64,000 nt of DNA from Nitzschia sp. DOCU1. Taxonomy: Eukaryota > Bacillariophyta > Bacillariophyceae > Bacillariales > Bacillariaceae. This document shows, piece by piece, positions 23,201 to 31,857 of the stretch (positions are counted from its first letter, which is position 1; each line of letters opens with the position of its first letter). The position numbers and the translations under genes are program-made. Location: NCBI GenBank assembly GCA_951394045.1, contig OX595987.1:2666001-2730000 (forward strand), read 5' to 3'. The notes under the pieces were generated by a model. The model made no database searches and was not told the DNA's origin. It was given only the letters and a program-made list of their open reading frames with translations.

Positions 23201-24439
23201 CAACTGGGTCTACAGCTGTTTCCGATGAATCCCACACAGGCTCGAACGATCCTTGTATCTTTGGGCAAAAGTTTGCTTGACGATCGCAAGCCTGAGGCGG
23301 CTCTCTCCGTATTCCTGGCAGCCGATCCGCCTTCCTTCGAGGATGCCAAGCTTGCAGCCAGGGCCTCCGGTGATTGGAGAACCTTCTTTTCCCTCCTCGA
23401 GATGAACGAGGGCATGAATGGTGGTTCCTCGGACGAAGCACACGCCAATACCGTTGAACAACGGCGACAGGTTGCTCGCAGTATTGCAAGGGAATTGACA
23501 GGCAAGGGGGGCGAGCTCCTCTCAAGGGCAAGGCAAAATTTGCATCTCGATGCCGCCCGTATTCTTGTAGACTATGGTGACGACATTTTAGGTGCAGTGG
23601 ACACGCTTGTCAGCGCTCAATGTTGGAGCGAAGCTCACCGCGTTGCAGTAGCCCACAACCGGTCGGATCTTGTGAAGAGATGCATTGACGGAGCCATTGA
23701 GTATGTACACTTTGCAATTGATGACTTTCGTGAACGTACGTCAACTTTCAATAGTACCACATCAAGGTATGAGGAAGTGCTGATTCTTCGAAAGAAAAAT
23801 GTCTTGGAGGAAGGTCCTGCCGTCAACAACGAAGCCGACGAAACTGGAAGCTTATTCTCTGCAGCGTCGAACGCGTCCAATATGAGTCTCCAGAGTGGGA
23901 CAAGCACGACAAGTACTGGCAGCAGAACTTCAAGCATTATCAGTGTCAAGACTCAGACTACATTCACAATGATTGGAGACGATGGCGTGAATCGACATCG
24001 ATCAAAGTTCAACAAGGGCAAGAAGCAAAACAAGAAGAAAAAGAACAACAGAACGCGCAGAAAACCCGGAAGCCAGGAAGAGCTGAATGGCCTTGTGGAC
24101 AGTTTGAAGAGCAGTTGTCCCGATGAGGACTACGCACGTATCATGGCGGACACCATTCGCTACCTTGTTCGAGTCCAGGAACTGACATGGGCGACCGAAG
24201 TCTTTAAAAGCTACAACGTTATGCGAGATGCTATATCTAAAACTCAAAATGAGCGAATCGAAAAGACTCGGGCAGGCAAACTGGAAGCCGAGAAAAAGTC
24301 GAGGGGCATGGGTGAGGATCCCGAAGAGGACCCCCACTTGCTCGTGGAAATACCAGCCGAGAAGGAAGTGGATGCATTGTCATGTGCGCCATTGGAGTCG
24401 AGCTTGGTCGAATTCTTTGGGTATCTTTCCGTGCAGTAG
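20237..24439 (+). CDS. ELP1: Elongator complex subunit 1 (IKAP)
   Basis: One exon encodes 1400 residues, near the usual 1300-1350. Residues about 1-750 form the twin WD40 propellers, with EAASWSPDGEVLLMVTS and LSWASPGCSQLLAAVQ as typical early blades. The rest is an alpha-helical TPR-like solenoid. HNRSDLVKRCIDGAIEYVHF and the linked RYEEVLILRKKN are hallmarks of the conserved C-terminal region. A Lys/Arg-rich stretch follows at about 1254-1280 (KGKKQNKKKKNNRTRRK), equivalent to the basic tRNA-binding patch of yeast Elp1. Elongator modifies the wobble uridine of cytosolic tRNAs (cm5U). The Ser/Thr-rich loop before the basic patch is a likely phosphorylation region. Its 3' end meets RimM after 90 bases. 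Confidence 0.95.
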   Translation: MKNLFQVAERRRKLNVTTPSSSNDDQIDHVVDICFAAADDADMGPSTVVLTRNGSLSRINAAGEVLWTRNLQELDEACAAGGWFSLAFVDPEFVCLSKHGAMVTVNPSTGEAELVGVFDYGLEAASWSPDGEVLLMVTSAAADDEDESSSNKTKSVLMTMNSQFEVMAEITIPTYVASSEAVDAQVSVAWRPDGTLCAVSAVDADDNTRKVRIYTRDTLSLHAIGRSEDASGAIVKNLQDSGLSWASPGCSQLLAAVQRKGKKTQQVVFFESNGLRHREFALREAPSTMVTSLTWNVTSDLLAVVLREEGGTDKVQLWHRCNYHWYMKQEIRYPGQVIQGVKFDEEQAYEFYVLLKGVEWREYQVRWDPSTTFASTNDGCPAFVVDGCSLNITPLDKALIPPPMFMKNLVMDFPISDICFCCGELYKGSMLVQLSNGDLVFLSRADGVASYQSVKICWKESLGIDWKSLRSLLVVGESQNELNVVAIGPADANMETERLVEIVISDIGGPEASATITNTTMLENRVLRMVNWSDIGEGCLLELCDGSLLEFETSQSESSLLPSDAEPLLEPCPWICAIKDSSPYAGPHHDGHSKMVFGLSSRSRLYFHDIMLTDSASSLYLSISQEFLCYATNGSRCFLRFLPLKEINSFDPLMGMDQNHLLEGYEPRNVERGARVVAISPSQPMAVLQMPRGNLEGVYPRALVLRFVMLQIAKGMYNDAFTMMRKHKVDLNLLVDFDPWYFSETGISSFFRQVKSIDHLNLFLSGLQDWDITQSRFPVPRWLRQENLEIRERSSFDFSTKVNQICRKSRSAMIEMEQTGEQPDGHFLLPVLSTFAKESPPKLDEALSMIKERALLQHPPNSKKPPLFADKAQNAIHYLAFLAEYELLFETALGMYDYETARAVARNSQMDPKVYLPLLKRLNALPVNYAKYEVDIRLKRYPEALRDLFESKKSEENLDTFDKPESGDAPFGNSFQSCMSLIEKHKLHQLGLQLFPMNPTQARTILVSLGKSLLDDRKPEAALSVFLAADPPSFEDAKLAARASGDWRTFFSLLEMNEGMNGGSSDEAHANTVEQRRQVARSIARELTGKGGELLSRARQNLHLDAARILVDYGDDILGAVDTLVSAQCWSEAHRVAVAHNRSDLVKRCIDGAIEYVHFAIDDFRERTSTFNSTTSRYEEVLILRKKNVLEEGPAVNNEADETGSLFSAASNASNMSLQSGTSTTSTGSRTSSIISVKTQTTFTMIGDDGVNRHRSKFNKGKKQNKKKKNNRTRRKPGSQEELNGLVDSLKSSCPDEDYARIMADTIRYLVRVQELTWATEVFKSYNVMRDAISKTQNERIEKTRAGKLEAEKKSRGMGEDPEEDPHLLVEIPAEKEVDALSCAPLESSLVEFFGYLSVQ

Positions 24440-24529
24440 TTGCAGTAGTAGCCCCAACTCGCTTGTCTCGATTGCTGCTAATAGATCCAGGAGAGTCACG
24501 ACTGTTGTTCCCACATTCCCCAGCGCTCA

Positions 24530-25615
24530 TTAGTCCTTTGCGGGAGGCAATAGTCCCTTGATACGCACTTTTTCTTCGCGAATATACGTCAAATCAAGTA
24601 AACCAGCCGGTGGATCAATCCAAACTCGTTGTTCTTTCAGGTCAACCTTGGGTACAATCTCGGGCACCATGGGAACGAGTACCAAGTTTTTGGGTGTGCC
24701 CGGCTTGACTGGTTCCTGGGACGCTATAATGACTTCTAACATATTTTGGCCTAGTCCAGGAATGGCACACAATTCTTCTGCCAAGACCACCGAGCCGACG
24801 GTACCCACAATGTGCTCCGCATTGTCATCGGCGTCGTCATTGAGTAGTACTACCTCCAAACCCACCAAATCCGAAAGTAACAAATCATCTTCCTTTTTGA
24901 CATGATCTTGTTGCGTTGCATAATACAAGGTCCCTCCTTTTAATTTTTCAGCAGCTACTCGATCGTATACATCTTGTAATTGCACCAAAAAGGAGTCAGG
25001 TCCAGTACATTTTCCATTGGCCAATAAGACTTTGCGTGGGGCTCGTTTCCGAAAGGGTTTGAAATGCAAGACCATGCCTGGCGTGGTCAATCGTTCTGGA
25101 AAATCCGTACAACCTTGTACTTTATTCCAACCATGGACGCCATGTGCTCCCAAGATAGTCCCAATTTCCACGTATCCAAAGGTGGTCGGATCGTACGGGT
25201 CAATATCTTTATTGTTGGGGAAATTCAAGCGCTGATCGTCGGGTGTGATGGGTGTTACGGCACGCTGGGATTGTCGAGCATTTTCTTTCTCTTGTTGGAG
25301 TTGACGAAGTTTTTCTTCGGATTCTCGAATCAAGGCTTCCAATGGATCTTCTTCAATAGATTGTGTGGAAGTGACTTTGGAGAATTCTGCATACTTGTTC
25401 TTTTTCTTCTTTTTTGTAGGCGGAGAAGATGCGAATAATGGTGATGATGTTGCTGGAAGCGACTCGCTGTCCTTGGAAGCCGATGATCTAGTGAATGAGA
25501 TTCGTCGCATGGTCGTCGACGGACTTGGCGATGTTACGAAGGCTCGGCATTGCGCTGTACTTGCCACCGTGACCAGCACAACCGCAACGGACCATCGAAT
25601 GATTATTCTCGTCAT
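24530..25615 (-). CDS. rimM: Plastid-targeted RimM-like ribosome maturation factor
   Basis: One exon from an ATG at 25615 encodes 361 residues. The first 25 form a signal peptide (IIIRWSVAVVLVTVASTAQC) followed by RAFVTSP, an ASAFAP-type site with Phe at +1, so the product should cross the four plastid membranes. Lys- and Gln/Glu-rich linkers precede the RimM domain at about 148, where YVEIGTILGAHGVHGWNKVQG is typical. A PRC-barrel follows, with LKGGTLYY and a C-terminal EQRVWIDPPAGLLDL. RimM helps process the 30S subunit 16S rRNA at the S19 site. The frame stays open upstream to 25759 but without another ATG. Convergent with ELP1 and divergent from NEDD1. Confidence 0.9.
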   Translation of the reverse strand: MTRIIIRWSVAVVLVTVASTAQCRAFVTSPSPSTTMRRISFTRSSASKDSESLPATSSPLFASSPPTKKKKKNKYAEFSKVTSTQSIEEDPLEALIRESEEKLRQLQQEKENARQSQRAVTPITPDDQRLNFPNNKDIDPYDPTTFGYVEIGTILGAHGVHGWNKVQGCTDFPERLTTPGMVLHFKPFRKRAPRKVLLANGKCTGPDSFLVQLQDVYDRVAAEKLKGGTLYYATQQDHVKKEDDLLLSDLVGLEVVLLNDDADDNAEHIVGTVGSVVLAEELCAIPGLGQNMLEVIIASQEPVKPGTPKNLVLVPMVPEIVPKVDLKEQRVWIDPPAGLLDLTYIREEKVRIKGLLPPAKD

Positions 25616-25935
25616 CACCTCCGTCCTTGTTGTCCCTCTGTTGCTCCACCCAGAAATCGAAATGGAGCACAAGAAGTCATGGTGATGGTGCTTTTCATGT
25701 TCTTCGAAATCGGCAGACGTTGGATGGTCGCGAGTGATGTCACTTGGCTCTCTGCGCAAGAAGGACAGACGAATTGCTGAGCCAGCGTGTCGTTTGAATG
25801 TCGCATGCGCGCGCGGCCAGCGAGCTGTGCCGTGTTTAAAAATGAGGACCTTGTTCCGACCATAATGAGGTGAACAATGGCATTAAAACGCACACCATAC
25901 ATTGCAAAAGAGCCGTGAGGACATATTTCACTACC
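25616..25935. promoter_or_regulatory. Divergent intergenic region, rimM / NEDD1
   Basis: A 320-base gap between opposite start codons, containing both promoters. No element recognised. Confidence 0.45.
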
Positions 25936-27965
25936 ATGACAACTTCGGCAAAACCACTGGTCGTCTTGTCTGGAAATACAGTGACGACCTGGGATAGTTT
26001 GAATGAAAATGACGTCTTTGCGATTTGCCCACAAGGAGATTTGCCACTGGCCGATGTGGCTTGGAATCACAATGGACAAGGTAAGTACGAATTATAAGAA
26101 TGGAAGCCGACCGGTACTGAGTTGCATTGCCTGTTAGCATGACCGTCCTGGATCCTTTGTACTCCCCCCACAAAAGCTCTCTCACCTCTTCCTTCGCCCA
26201 TTCCTTAGTCCTCGCCACTTGTTCTGCCGTTTCTACGGACGATCACTTGCACAATAACGTCGTACTCACAGCCGTACAGTCGGGAAATTTGTTGGATTCA
26301 CTCCAACACAATCAACAGTGGAATCGTCCTGCCGGTGCCACAACCTCGTTGGCCTTTGGAGGCAAGTCTCGCTATCTATGCATTGGCGACAAGAGTGGTG
26401 CCGTGTGTTTGTGGGATCTGAAAAAAAAGGTGCGGGTGCGACAATTCTTTCATGATGGACAAGCCTCCCAACAAGTATCGTTAGATCCTACGGATACGTA
26501 CATGCTAAGTTTGACCGCTCAGGCGTTTCGATCCTACAAATTACGGGAAGGCATTGCGGCGGGGACCTGGACGACGCCACCAGAATCCGATTTTTCATTT
26601 ACCACGTACAATACGTCAACATTGGAACCAAACATTGCTGCCGTGGGAACCAATGATGGATCCTTGCTCTTGTATGATATTACCAATGCGCAAACTACCG
26701 TACCCTTTTATGGACTGTACCGGCGTCATGCGGGGCCGATTACAGGAGTCGGCTTTTCGTACACCAATGATAAACTCGTGGCTTCTTCCTCAGCCGATGG
26801 GACACTGCAATTCTTTGACAAGAGCTCTGGGAATCTCATTGAACAACTGGCTCAGCTTTCGAGTGGGATTACGAGCCTGACTCTAAATGTGGATGGGATT
26901 TCTTGTGCCGTGGGAACCAAGGGGGGTCAAGTATTGCTGTATGATCTTCGAAGAGCCGGAACAGCCTTGGCGTCTCTCTATGTCCAAGGGCCTGTCAAGT
27001 GTGTTCGTTTCTCACCCCCACCCAAACAAAAGGGTAATGTTCCTACTACCAAGACCACGGTTTCGACGCCAGCGACCTTGAGCAAACAACAAGCTACTGA
27101 TAACGGCTCTGGAATCAAGCAGCAAAGTATGGACCATGCTCGAAGGGATCTAGATCATCAGGCCACCACAAAAACGAATTTGTATCAAACAGCTTCGACC
27201 ACCTTGCAATCCTCCAAGACATCTAGCTTCTTTTTCTCACCTCAACAGCAACTGCAGCAACAACCTCTGCAGCAGCAGCCATCGACCTTGTCGGAGGATC
27301 CTCAAACGTCGTACATTGGTCCGATGATGGATCATCAACAACAAAATAATGGCAAGATGGAAATGTCAGGACAGCCTTCGAATCCGGCATCGCCTCTCAA
27401 GTCTCACACAGTACCACAACATAGTACTAGTGAATCTACTAGCAGCTACGGAGGAGGAGGAGGACCGGGATTGCCAGTGCAACCCTCACCCTATGGATCT
27501 CCGTCGTCGTCGCCACGAGAACATGCCCATACTACTGAAAATCATCCACAGTCACCTTCCCGAACACGAGCACCCCTTTCTTCCAATCGAGGAAATGAAA
27601 GAAATAACAACCCAGCCGGTGGTGCAGGCTCGTCATCTGCTACTGTTCTTAATGTGGAAGAGATTCGTGATGTGGTACGAGACGAGGTGGAAAAACTCCA
27701 AGATGATTTGGAAGAAACTCTTCGTAATCTACACATGGACATGATTCGACAATTTCATCAACAATCGCAAGAGCTCAACAATGCTCTAAGCTCCCAGCTG
27801 GCAGCCATGGACCAATTGCGGGAAGAAAACCAGCGGCTTCGAGAAGAAAATGACTTTTTGAAACGGCATCACCACAAACAGCAACAAAATGAAAGTCCAA
27901 CAGGACCCCAATCGTCGGGACAACGAAAGCACTTTGGGGGAAACAGCATGATCTTTGGTAACTAG
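25936..27965 (+). CDS. NEDD1: NEDD1 / GCP-WD, gamma-tubulin recruitment protein
   Basis: Exons 25936-26080 and 26209-27965 (phase 1) encode 633 residues, close to human NEDD1 (660). Joining after a pyrimidine-rich acceptor at 26207-26208 gives ADVAWNHNGQ then VLATCSAVST, a proper first WD blade. WD40 blades fill about 1-330 (for example NDKLVASSSADGTLQFFD and GTKGGQVLLYDLRRAG). A Gln/Ser/Pro-rich linker follows. The C-terminal helix (about 530-600) with EIRDVVRDEVEKL and LHMDMIRQFHQQ then LREENQRLREENDFL is the NEDD1 segment that binds the gamma-tubulin ring complex. In other eukaryotes it directs microtubule nucleation at spindle poles and along spindle microtubules. Confidence 0.93.
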
Positions 27966-28121
27966 TAGAGTGGTAAGAAGTGTGACACGATCGATACAAT
28001 AAATATGAATTATATTTACAGTTTTGCTTTTGCTGTGAGACCCCGTGCCAAAAGAAATGCAATTATTATTCGACGAATGACTAGTAGCCGCGCGCGAAGG
28101 TATGCAAATACTCGTTGTTGT

Positions 28122-30494
28122 TTAGCTTGGGGCTGCTCCAGCATCAACTTCCACCTCAATGTCTTCCAAAATCATGTCGTCGAGGGGTTGACCAGGTGCC
28201 ACGAGAGGCAAGCAGGGTGTTCGGTTGATGCGGACGTGGAAGAGGACGGGCTCGTCGTCGTAGTCAAAAAGGAATTCCCGCATCTTCTCTTCAATATCCT
28301 CTTCTCGGTCGCAGTAGACGGTCTTGATACCAAACGCCTTTGCCAGGATCTGGTAATCAGGGTTCTTGTTTCGAACAGCCAGCAAACGCTCGTTGTGGAA
28401 CAAGCGTTGCCAGTATTCAACCATCATTTGACTCTCGTTGTCCAGAATCATAATCTTGATAGGAATGCCTTGCTCCACGACAGTTTTCAGCTCCGTAAAC
28501 GTCATGTTGAACGAGCCATCGCCATCTACGGCAATCACCAACTTGCCGCAGTTGGCCAATTTGGCTCCAATGCAGTAGCCAAGAGCAACACCCATGGTTC
28601 CCAAAGAACCACTGCTCAACATTTGCCGCGGTTTCGTCCATGTGATCAACTGCGCGGCAACCATTTGGTGAATGCCAACACCCGTCGTGAAAATGGCATT
28701 GTCCATCTTTCCAGCGGCAAGGATTTGATTATCCATCTCGCGAATCACGCGTTGTGCCGACAAGTTCGTCTTACCGTCCACAGTGGGGAAAGTCGGAATC
28801 TTGATGGGATACTCCGCCTGCAATTTCTTCATGTGGGCAACCCAAGCGTCAGTCTGAGGCACCAATTTTGGTTCCTTTGCAAGTGCTACATTCAAGGTTG
28901 TCAAGAAATTCTTTCCAGTCGAGTGGACAAAGAAGTGGGGCTCGATCTGCTTTGCCATTTCCGTTATGCGAATGTCAACATGGATGATACCACCGACACC
29001 AAGCTCGGCCGCTTTTCTAGCTCCTGGAACAAAATCTGGCATTCTTCCTGTGATACGATCATCAAACCGTGAACCAATATTGATGATGAGATCGGCCTCT
29101 TGCACCATGAAATTCGGCGTGGGGTGGCCGTGCATGCCCATCATGTTCAGAGCGAGCTCATGTCGTTCATCGAAGCAACCCAAGGCATGAAGGGTTGTTG
29201 TGACGGGAATCTTCAATGTTTCCGCAAAGTACTTAAGCTCTTCCGCACTGTCATTGCACCCTTGTCCAGCGATAATGACAGGCTTCTTGGCTCGTCGGAT
29301 AAAATTGAGCATGTCGGAAGTGATACGATCATTCAGATCGAGGGTCCCTTCCTTAGTAATAGGCTTTGGCTCTCCTCTCAGAGCATTTGTGGTCCAAATG
29401 ACACGATTAGTGGGATGGTGGTCAGCATTGAAACCATCCGTTGACGATGCGACGGGGACGAGTTTTTGTTCGCCATCTTCCTTGATCATCTCAAACGACA
29501 AGCCCTTTTTCTCATAGCCAAGGCGAACGGCCTTGAAGATCTCTCCATTCTCGCGCGTTGCCGTAATGAGACTGGCCATGCCGACCTCGTCGCTGGCAGC
29601 GTCGGGGAGTTTTGTTTCCGTGTAAGATTTAATGAGCTCAGGGGTCAAGACCTGATTTTGAAGATCCTTTGGCAGATCAATGAAAACGGGTCCAGGGCGT
29701 CCATTTCGTGCCACGTAAAACGCATAATCCATGGCAAACGGAACCTCAGCTGCCGATTTGATTTGGTAGCTCCATTTTGTACAGGGGGCTGTCATTTCGA
29801 CGGCTGGGGCCGACTGGAAAGCGTCTTCAGGCGCCGTAGTCGCCGCTTGTCCACATAGGACCACCATGGGAACTCCGTCACAGATTCCGTCCTGAAGAGG
29901 AGTAATAAGATTTGTAACGCCTGGCCCGGACGTGGCAATAGCAACGCCCACAGGCTTGTGCTTGCCATTAATAGGCATTGACTTGGCATAACCTTCAGCG
30001 ATATGACCAGCTGAAGATTCATTGGAGTTCGTGATCCATCGGATGGGCTCCTTACCAATTTCCTTATGCCTGGGGTTATCCGGATGGAACTGATCTAGGA
30101 GAGGCAGAACGGCACCTCCTGAGTAACCGTTAACAACTTCAACCCCGTTTTCAAGGAGCTTCAGATAGACAATGGCGGCACCGGAAAGGCCCTGGTATTT
30201 CTTCATGTAATCGGAAACGTCGGCCCTGGCAACGCGAGCCGCATTAGCCTCCAACTGTTCTCGCGAAAGACTAGGCGGAGGAGCGCGACTTCCCGTAATC
30301 AGCTCCGCCACGTCCTTTTCAAGGGCGCCGTTTCGATCAAGGTTTTTAAACAAATCCTCATCCTTGACAGTCGTACTACGCAGTTCGGTGGCATGTGATC
30401 GGATTCCGAATTGATGACGATGATGTGATGGGGCAAACGCCGCTGCCGATGAGGCACTCAGCAACGCCAGGACAGCTGCTCTTTGAATCCTCAT
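28122..30494 (-). CDS. ilvB: Plastid acetolactate synthase, catalytic subunit
   Basis: One exon encodes 790 residues. The leader MRIQRAAVLALLSASSAAA followed by FAPSHHRHQ is a textbook diatom plastid bipartite signal. The ThDP-enzyme body opens with KYQGLSGAAIVYLKLLENGV and YSGGAVLP. The catalytic Glu lies near 158 (SNESSAGHIAEGYAK). SGPGVTNLITPL follows, and the ThDP/Mg motif GDGSFNMTFTELK is near 655. The enzyme makes acetolactate or acetohydroxybutyrate for valine, leucine and isoleucine. About 120 residues precede the catalytic domain, longer than usual. The residue matching Pro197 of Arabidopsis is Ala (GQAATT), while the Trp574 position is conserved (MMVEYWQ). Another family member is possible but the overall match is to AHAS. 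The start is the first ATG; the frame stays open upstream without one. Confidence 0.93.
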   Translation of the reverse strand: MRIQRAAVLALLSASSAAAFAPSHHRHQFGIRSHATELRSTTVKDEDLFKNLDRNGALEKDVAELITGSRAPPPSLSREQLEANAARVARADVSDYMKKYQGLSGAAIVYLKLLENGVEVVNGYSGGAVLPLLDQFHPDNPRHKEIGKEPIRWITNSNESSAGHIAEGYAKSMPINGKHKPVGVAIATSGPGVTNLITPLQDGICDGVPMVVLCGQAATTAPEDAFQSAPAVEMTAPCTKWSYQIKSAAEVPFAMDYAFYVARNGRPGPVFIDLPKDLQNQVLTPELIKSYTETKLPDAASDEVGMASLITATRENGEIFKAVRLGYEKKGLSFEMIKEDGEQKLVPVASSTDGFNADHHPTNRVIWTTNALRGEPKPITKEGTLDLNDRITSDMLNFIRRAKKPVIIAGQGCNDSAEELKYFAETLKIPVTTTLHALGCFDERHELALNMMGMHGHPTPNFMVQEADLIINIGSRFDDRITGRMPDFVPGARKAAELGVGGIIHVDIRITEMAKQIEPHFFVHSTGKNFLTTLNVALAKEPKLVPQTDAWVAHMKKLQAEYPIKIPTFPTVDGKTNLSAQRVIREMDNQILAAGKMDNAIFTTGVGIHQMVAAQLITWTKPRQMLSSGSLGTMGVALGYCIGAKLANCGKLVIAVDGDGSFNMTFTELKTVVEQGIPIKIMILDNESQMMVEYWQRLFHNERLLAVRNKNPDYQILAKAFGIKTVYCDREEDIEEKMREFLFDYDDEPVLFHVRINRTPCLPLVAPGQPLDDMILEDIEVEVDAGAAPS

Positions 30495-31236
30495 ATTTCT
30501 TTTCACCCTGAGCTGTGGCTTAGCTTTTCTCTTGTCCAGCAAGTTAGGACCGAAAACGCAAGATTTTATGCCAGGAAAGAAAGAAAGCCCTGAAGCCAAT
30601 CTTTGGTTCGTTTCCCCTTCCAAAATCACGAAGTTGCTTTGGGGATCGGTTCAGTGGTCAGGAGAGGAAAAAGGCCGAACGACGTAAGGCTGCGCCGGAA
30701 GAAAGGGTGCCGACAACCACAGAAATTACGCCAATGAGGGAACATAATGCGAAGACAGTACATTTTCTACCAAGAAGACCCGTAGGCGTCTGGCATTTCG
30801 TCCGGAGGGCAGGATCCGATCTTCGAATCAGAATCCAGTCTCATACCAGTACTTTTGATGTCGTCACGCGTAGATTTTACGTGGGATTTGTACTGTTGGA
30901 GAATGGCATTGCAATCCCAAACGGGGAAACCTTGGCCGAAACGTGGGCATCGGGTCAGCTCACATCAAGGCCATCAAAGAAATCGCATCATCATTCGTTG
31001 ACGTCATCACCATAATTAGAGCTTCTCGCTCCCCAACTTCAAATTCAAGTCTCATCCGACCTTCTGTCCCAACTGGGGACTCGGGATTCAACAAACTCCA
31101 ATGGAAATCTTCTCCGCTCCCACCATGGTGGGCGATGGACCCCTCGTGTCAGGAAACGCGACTTGTATCATACAAGAATTCATGCATTGCAACCTGCCTT
31201 AACATCGAAACTACAAATCCTGACCGGTTTCGCAAG
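30495..31236. promoter_or_regulatory. Divergent intergenic region upstream of ilvB
   Basis: About 740 bases between the ilvB start and the small membrane protein. It should hold the ilvB promoter. The frame of the downstream small gene stays open back to 30943, with an in-frame ATG at 31135, so part of it could be coding. Confidence 0.4.
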
Positions 31237-31521
31237 ATGATAAGAAGATCGGTTGTAGTACTGTCCAAAGCTGGTCGGACCATTGTGCGAGATCCTCGAA
31301 AAAGCCGCGTTCCCACCGTAGGAACACCAAATCTTCCCGCCGAGCACGTGGATCAGGCATCACAGACAGCTCCTTTTCGGCAACAGAGACAAGTTCTTCC
31401 CTTCGAACCATCGAACCAGAACCAACAATCGGTTGGTTCTAGTCTGGCTTCGTACATGCTAGCAGGGGCAGGAATGGCTATCGGATTCACACTAGTGGGG
31501 GCTCTTTTTGGTGGATTTTGA
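31237..31521 (+). CDS. Small single-TM protein, possibly mitochondrial (unrecognised)
   Basis: An ATG at 31237 gives 94 residues. It begins MIRRSVVVLSKAGRTIVRD, basic and without acids for the first 17 residues, as a mitochondrial presequence would. The middle is polar and Gln/Pro-rich. The C-terminus SSLASYMLAGAGMAIGFTLV then GALFGGF is one small-residue helix with GxxxG-like spacing, a pattern seen in small subunits of membrane complexes. I do not recognise the family. An earlier in-frame ATG at 31135 gives a less sensible N-terminus. Convergent with the RNA-binding protein gene downstream. Confidence 0.5.
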   Translation: MIRRSVVVLSKAGRTIVRDPRKSRVPTVGTPNLPAEHVDQASQTAPFRQQRQVLPFEPSNQNQQSVGSSLASYMLAGAGMAIGFTLVGALFGGF

Positions 31522-31857
31522 ATGGACGCAGTCGATCCATTTGGGGCAGGTAATATTATATTATATGTGCTAGAGTGGCGACAGGACCTGCTTACGTTCG
31601 TGTTCAATATAACAAACGCCTCGGGGCCCACAGAATAGACCTTTTTCTTAGAATTCTACTAGCTAAGGTTGGTAATAATAACCAATAGTGATCGCCATGT
31701 TATTTTATGCGTTTACTTGGCTGCAGGAAAAGGCTCCGCCAAGGACACCAATTCGCAGCCTCCACCAAATCAATCTTCGATTTCATTAGATTGACAAGTC
31801 GGACAGTACAGCAGCATCCAACAACACACCAAAACACAAAAGAACACGGGAAGCTTC
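31522..31857. other. Convergent intergenic region
   Basis: 336 bases between two 3' ends, AT-rich near 31550-31700. No gene seen. Confidence 0.5.

Noticed and set aside
26127..26208. Upstream part of the long NEDD1 frame as coding
   Set aside because: Splicing at 26209 gives the expected WD blade and a good pyrimidine tract; reading through would add an unmatched segment, and the alternative intron of 41 bases is too short.
28005..29072. 355-codon plus-strand open frame
   Set aside because: It lies antisense to the acetolactate synthase body, which has strong family motifs; this frame has none.
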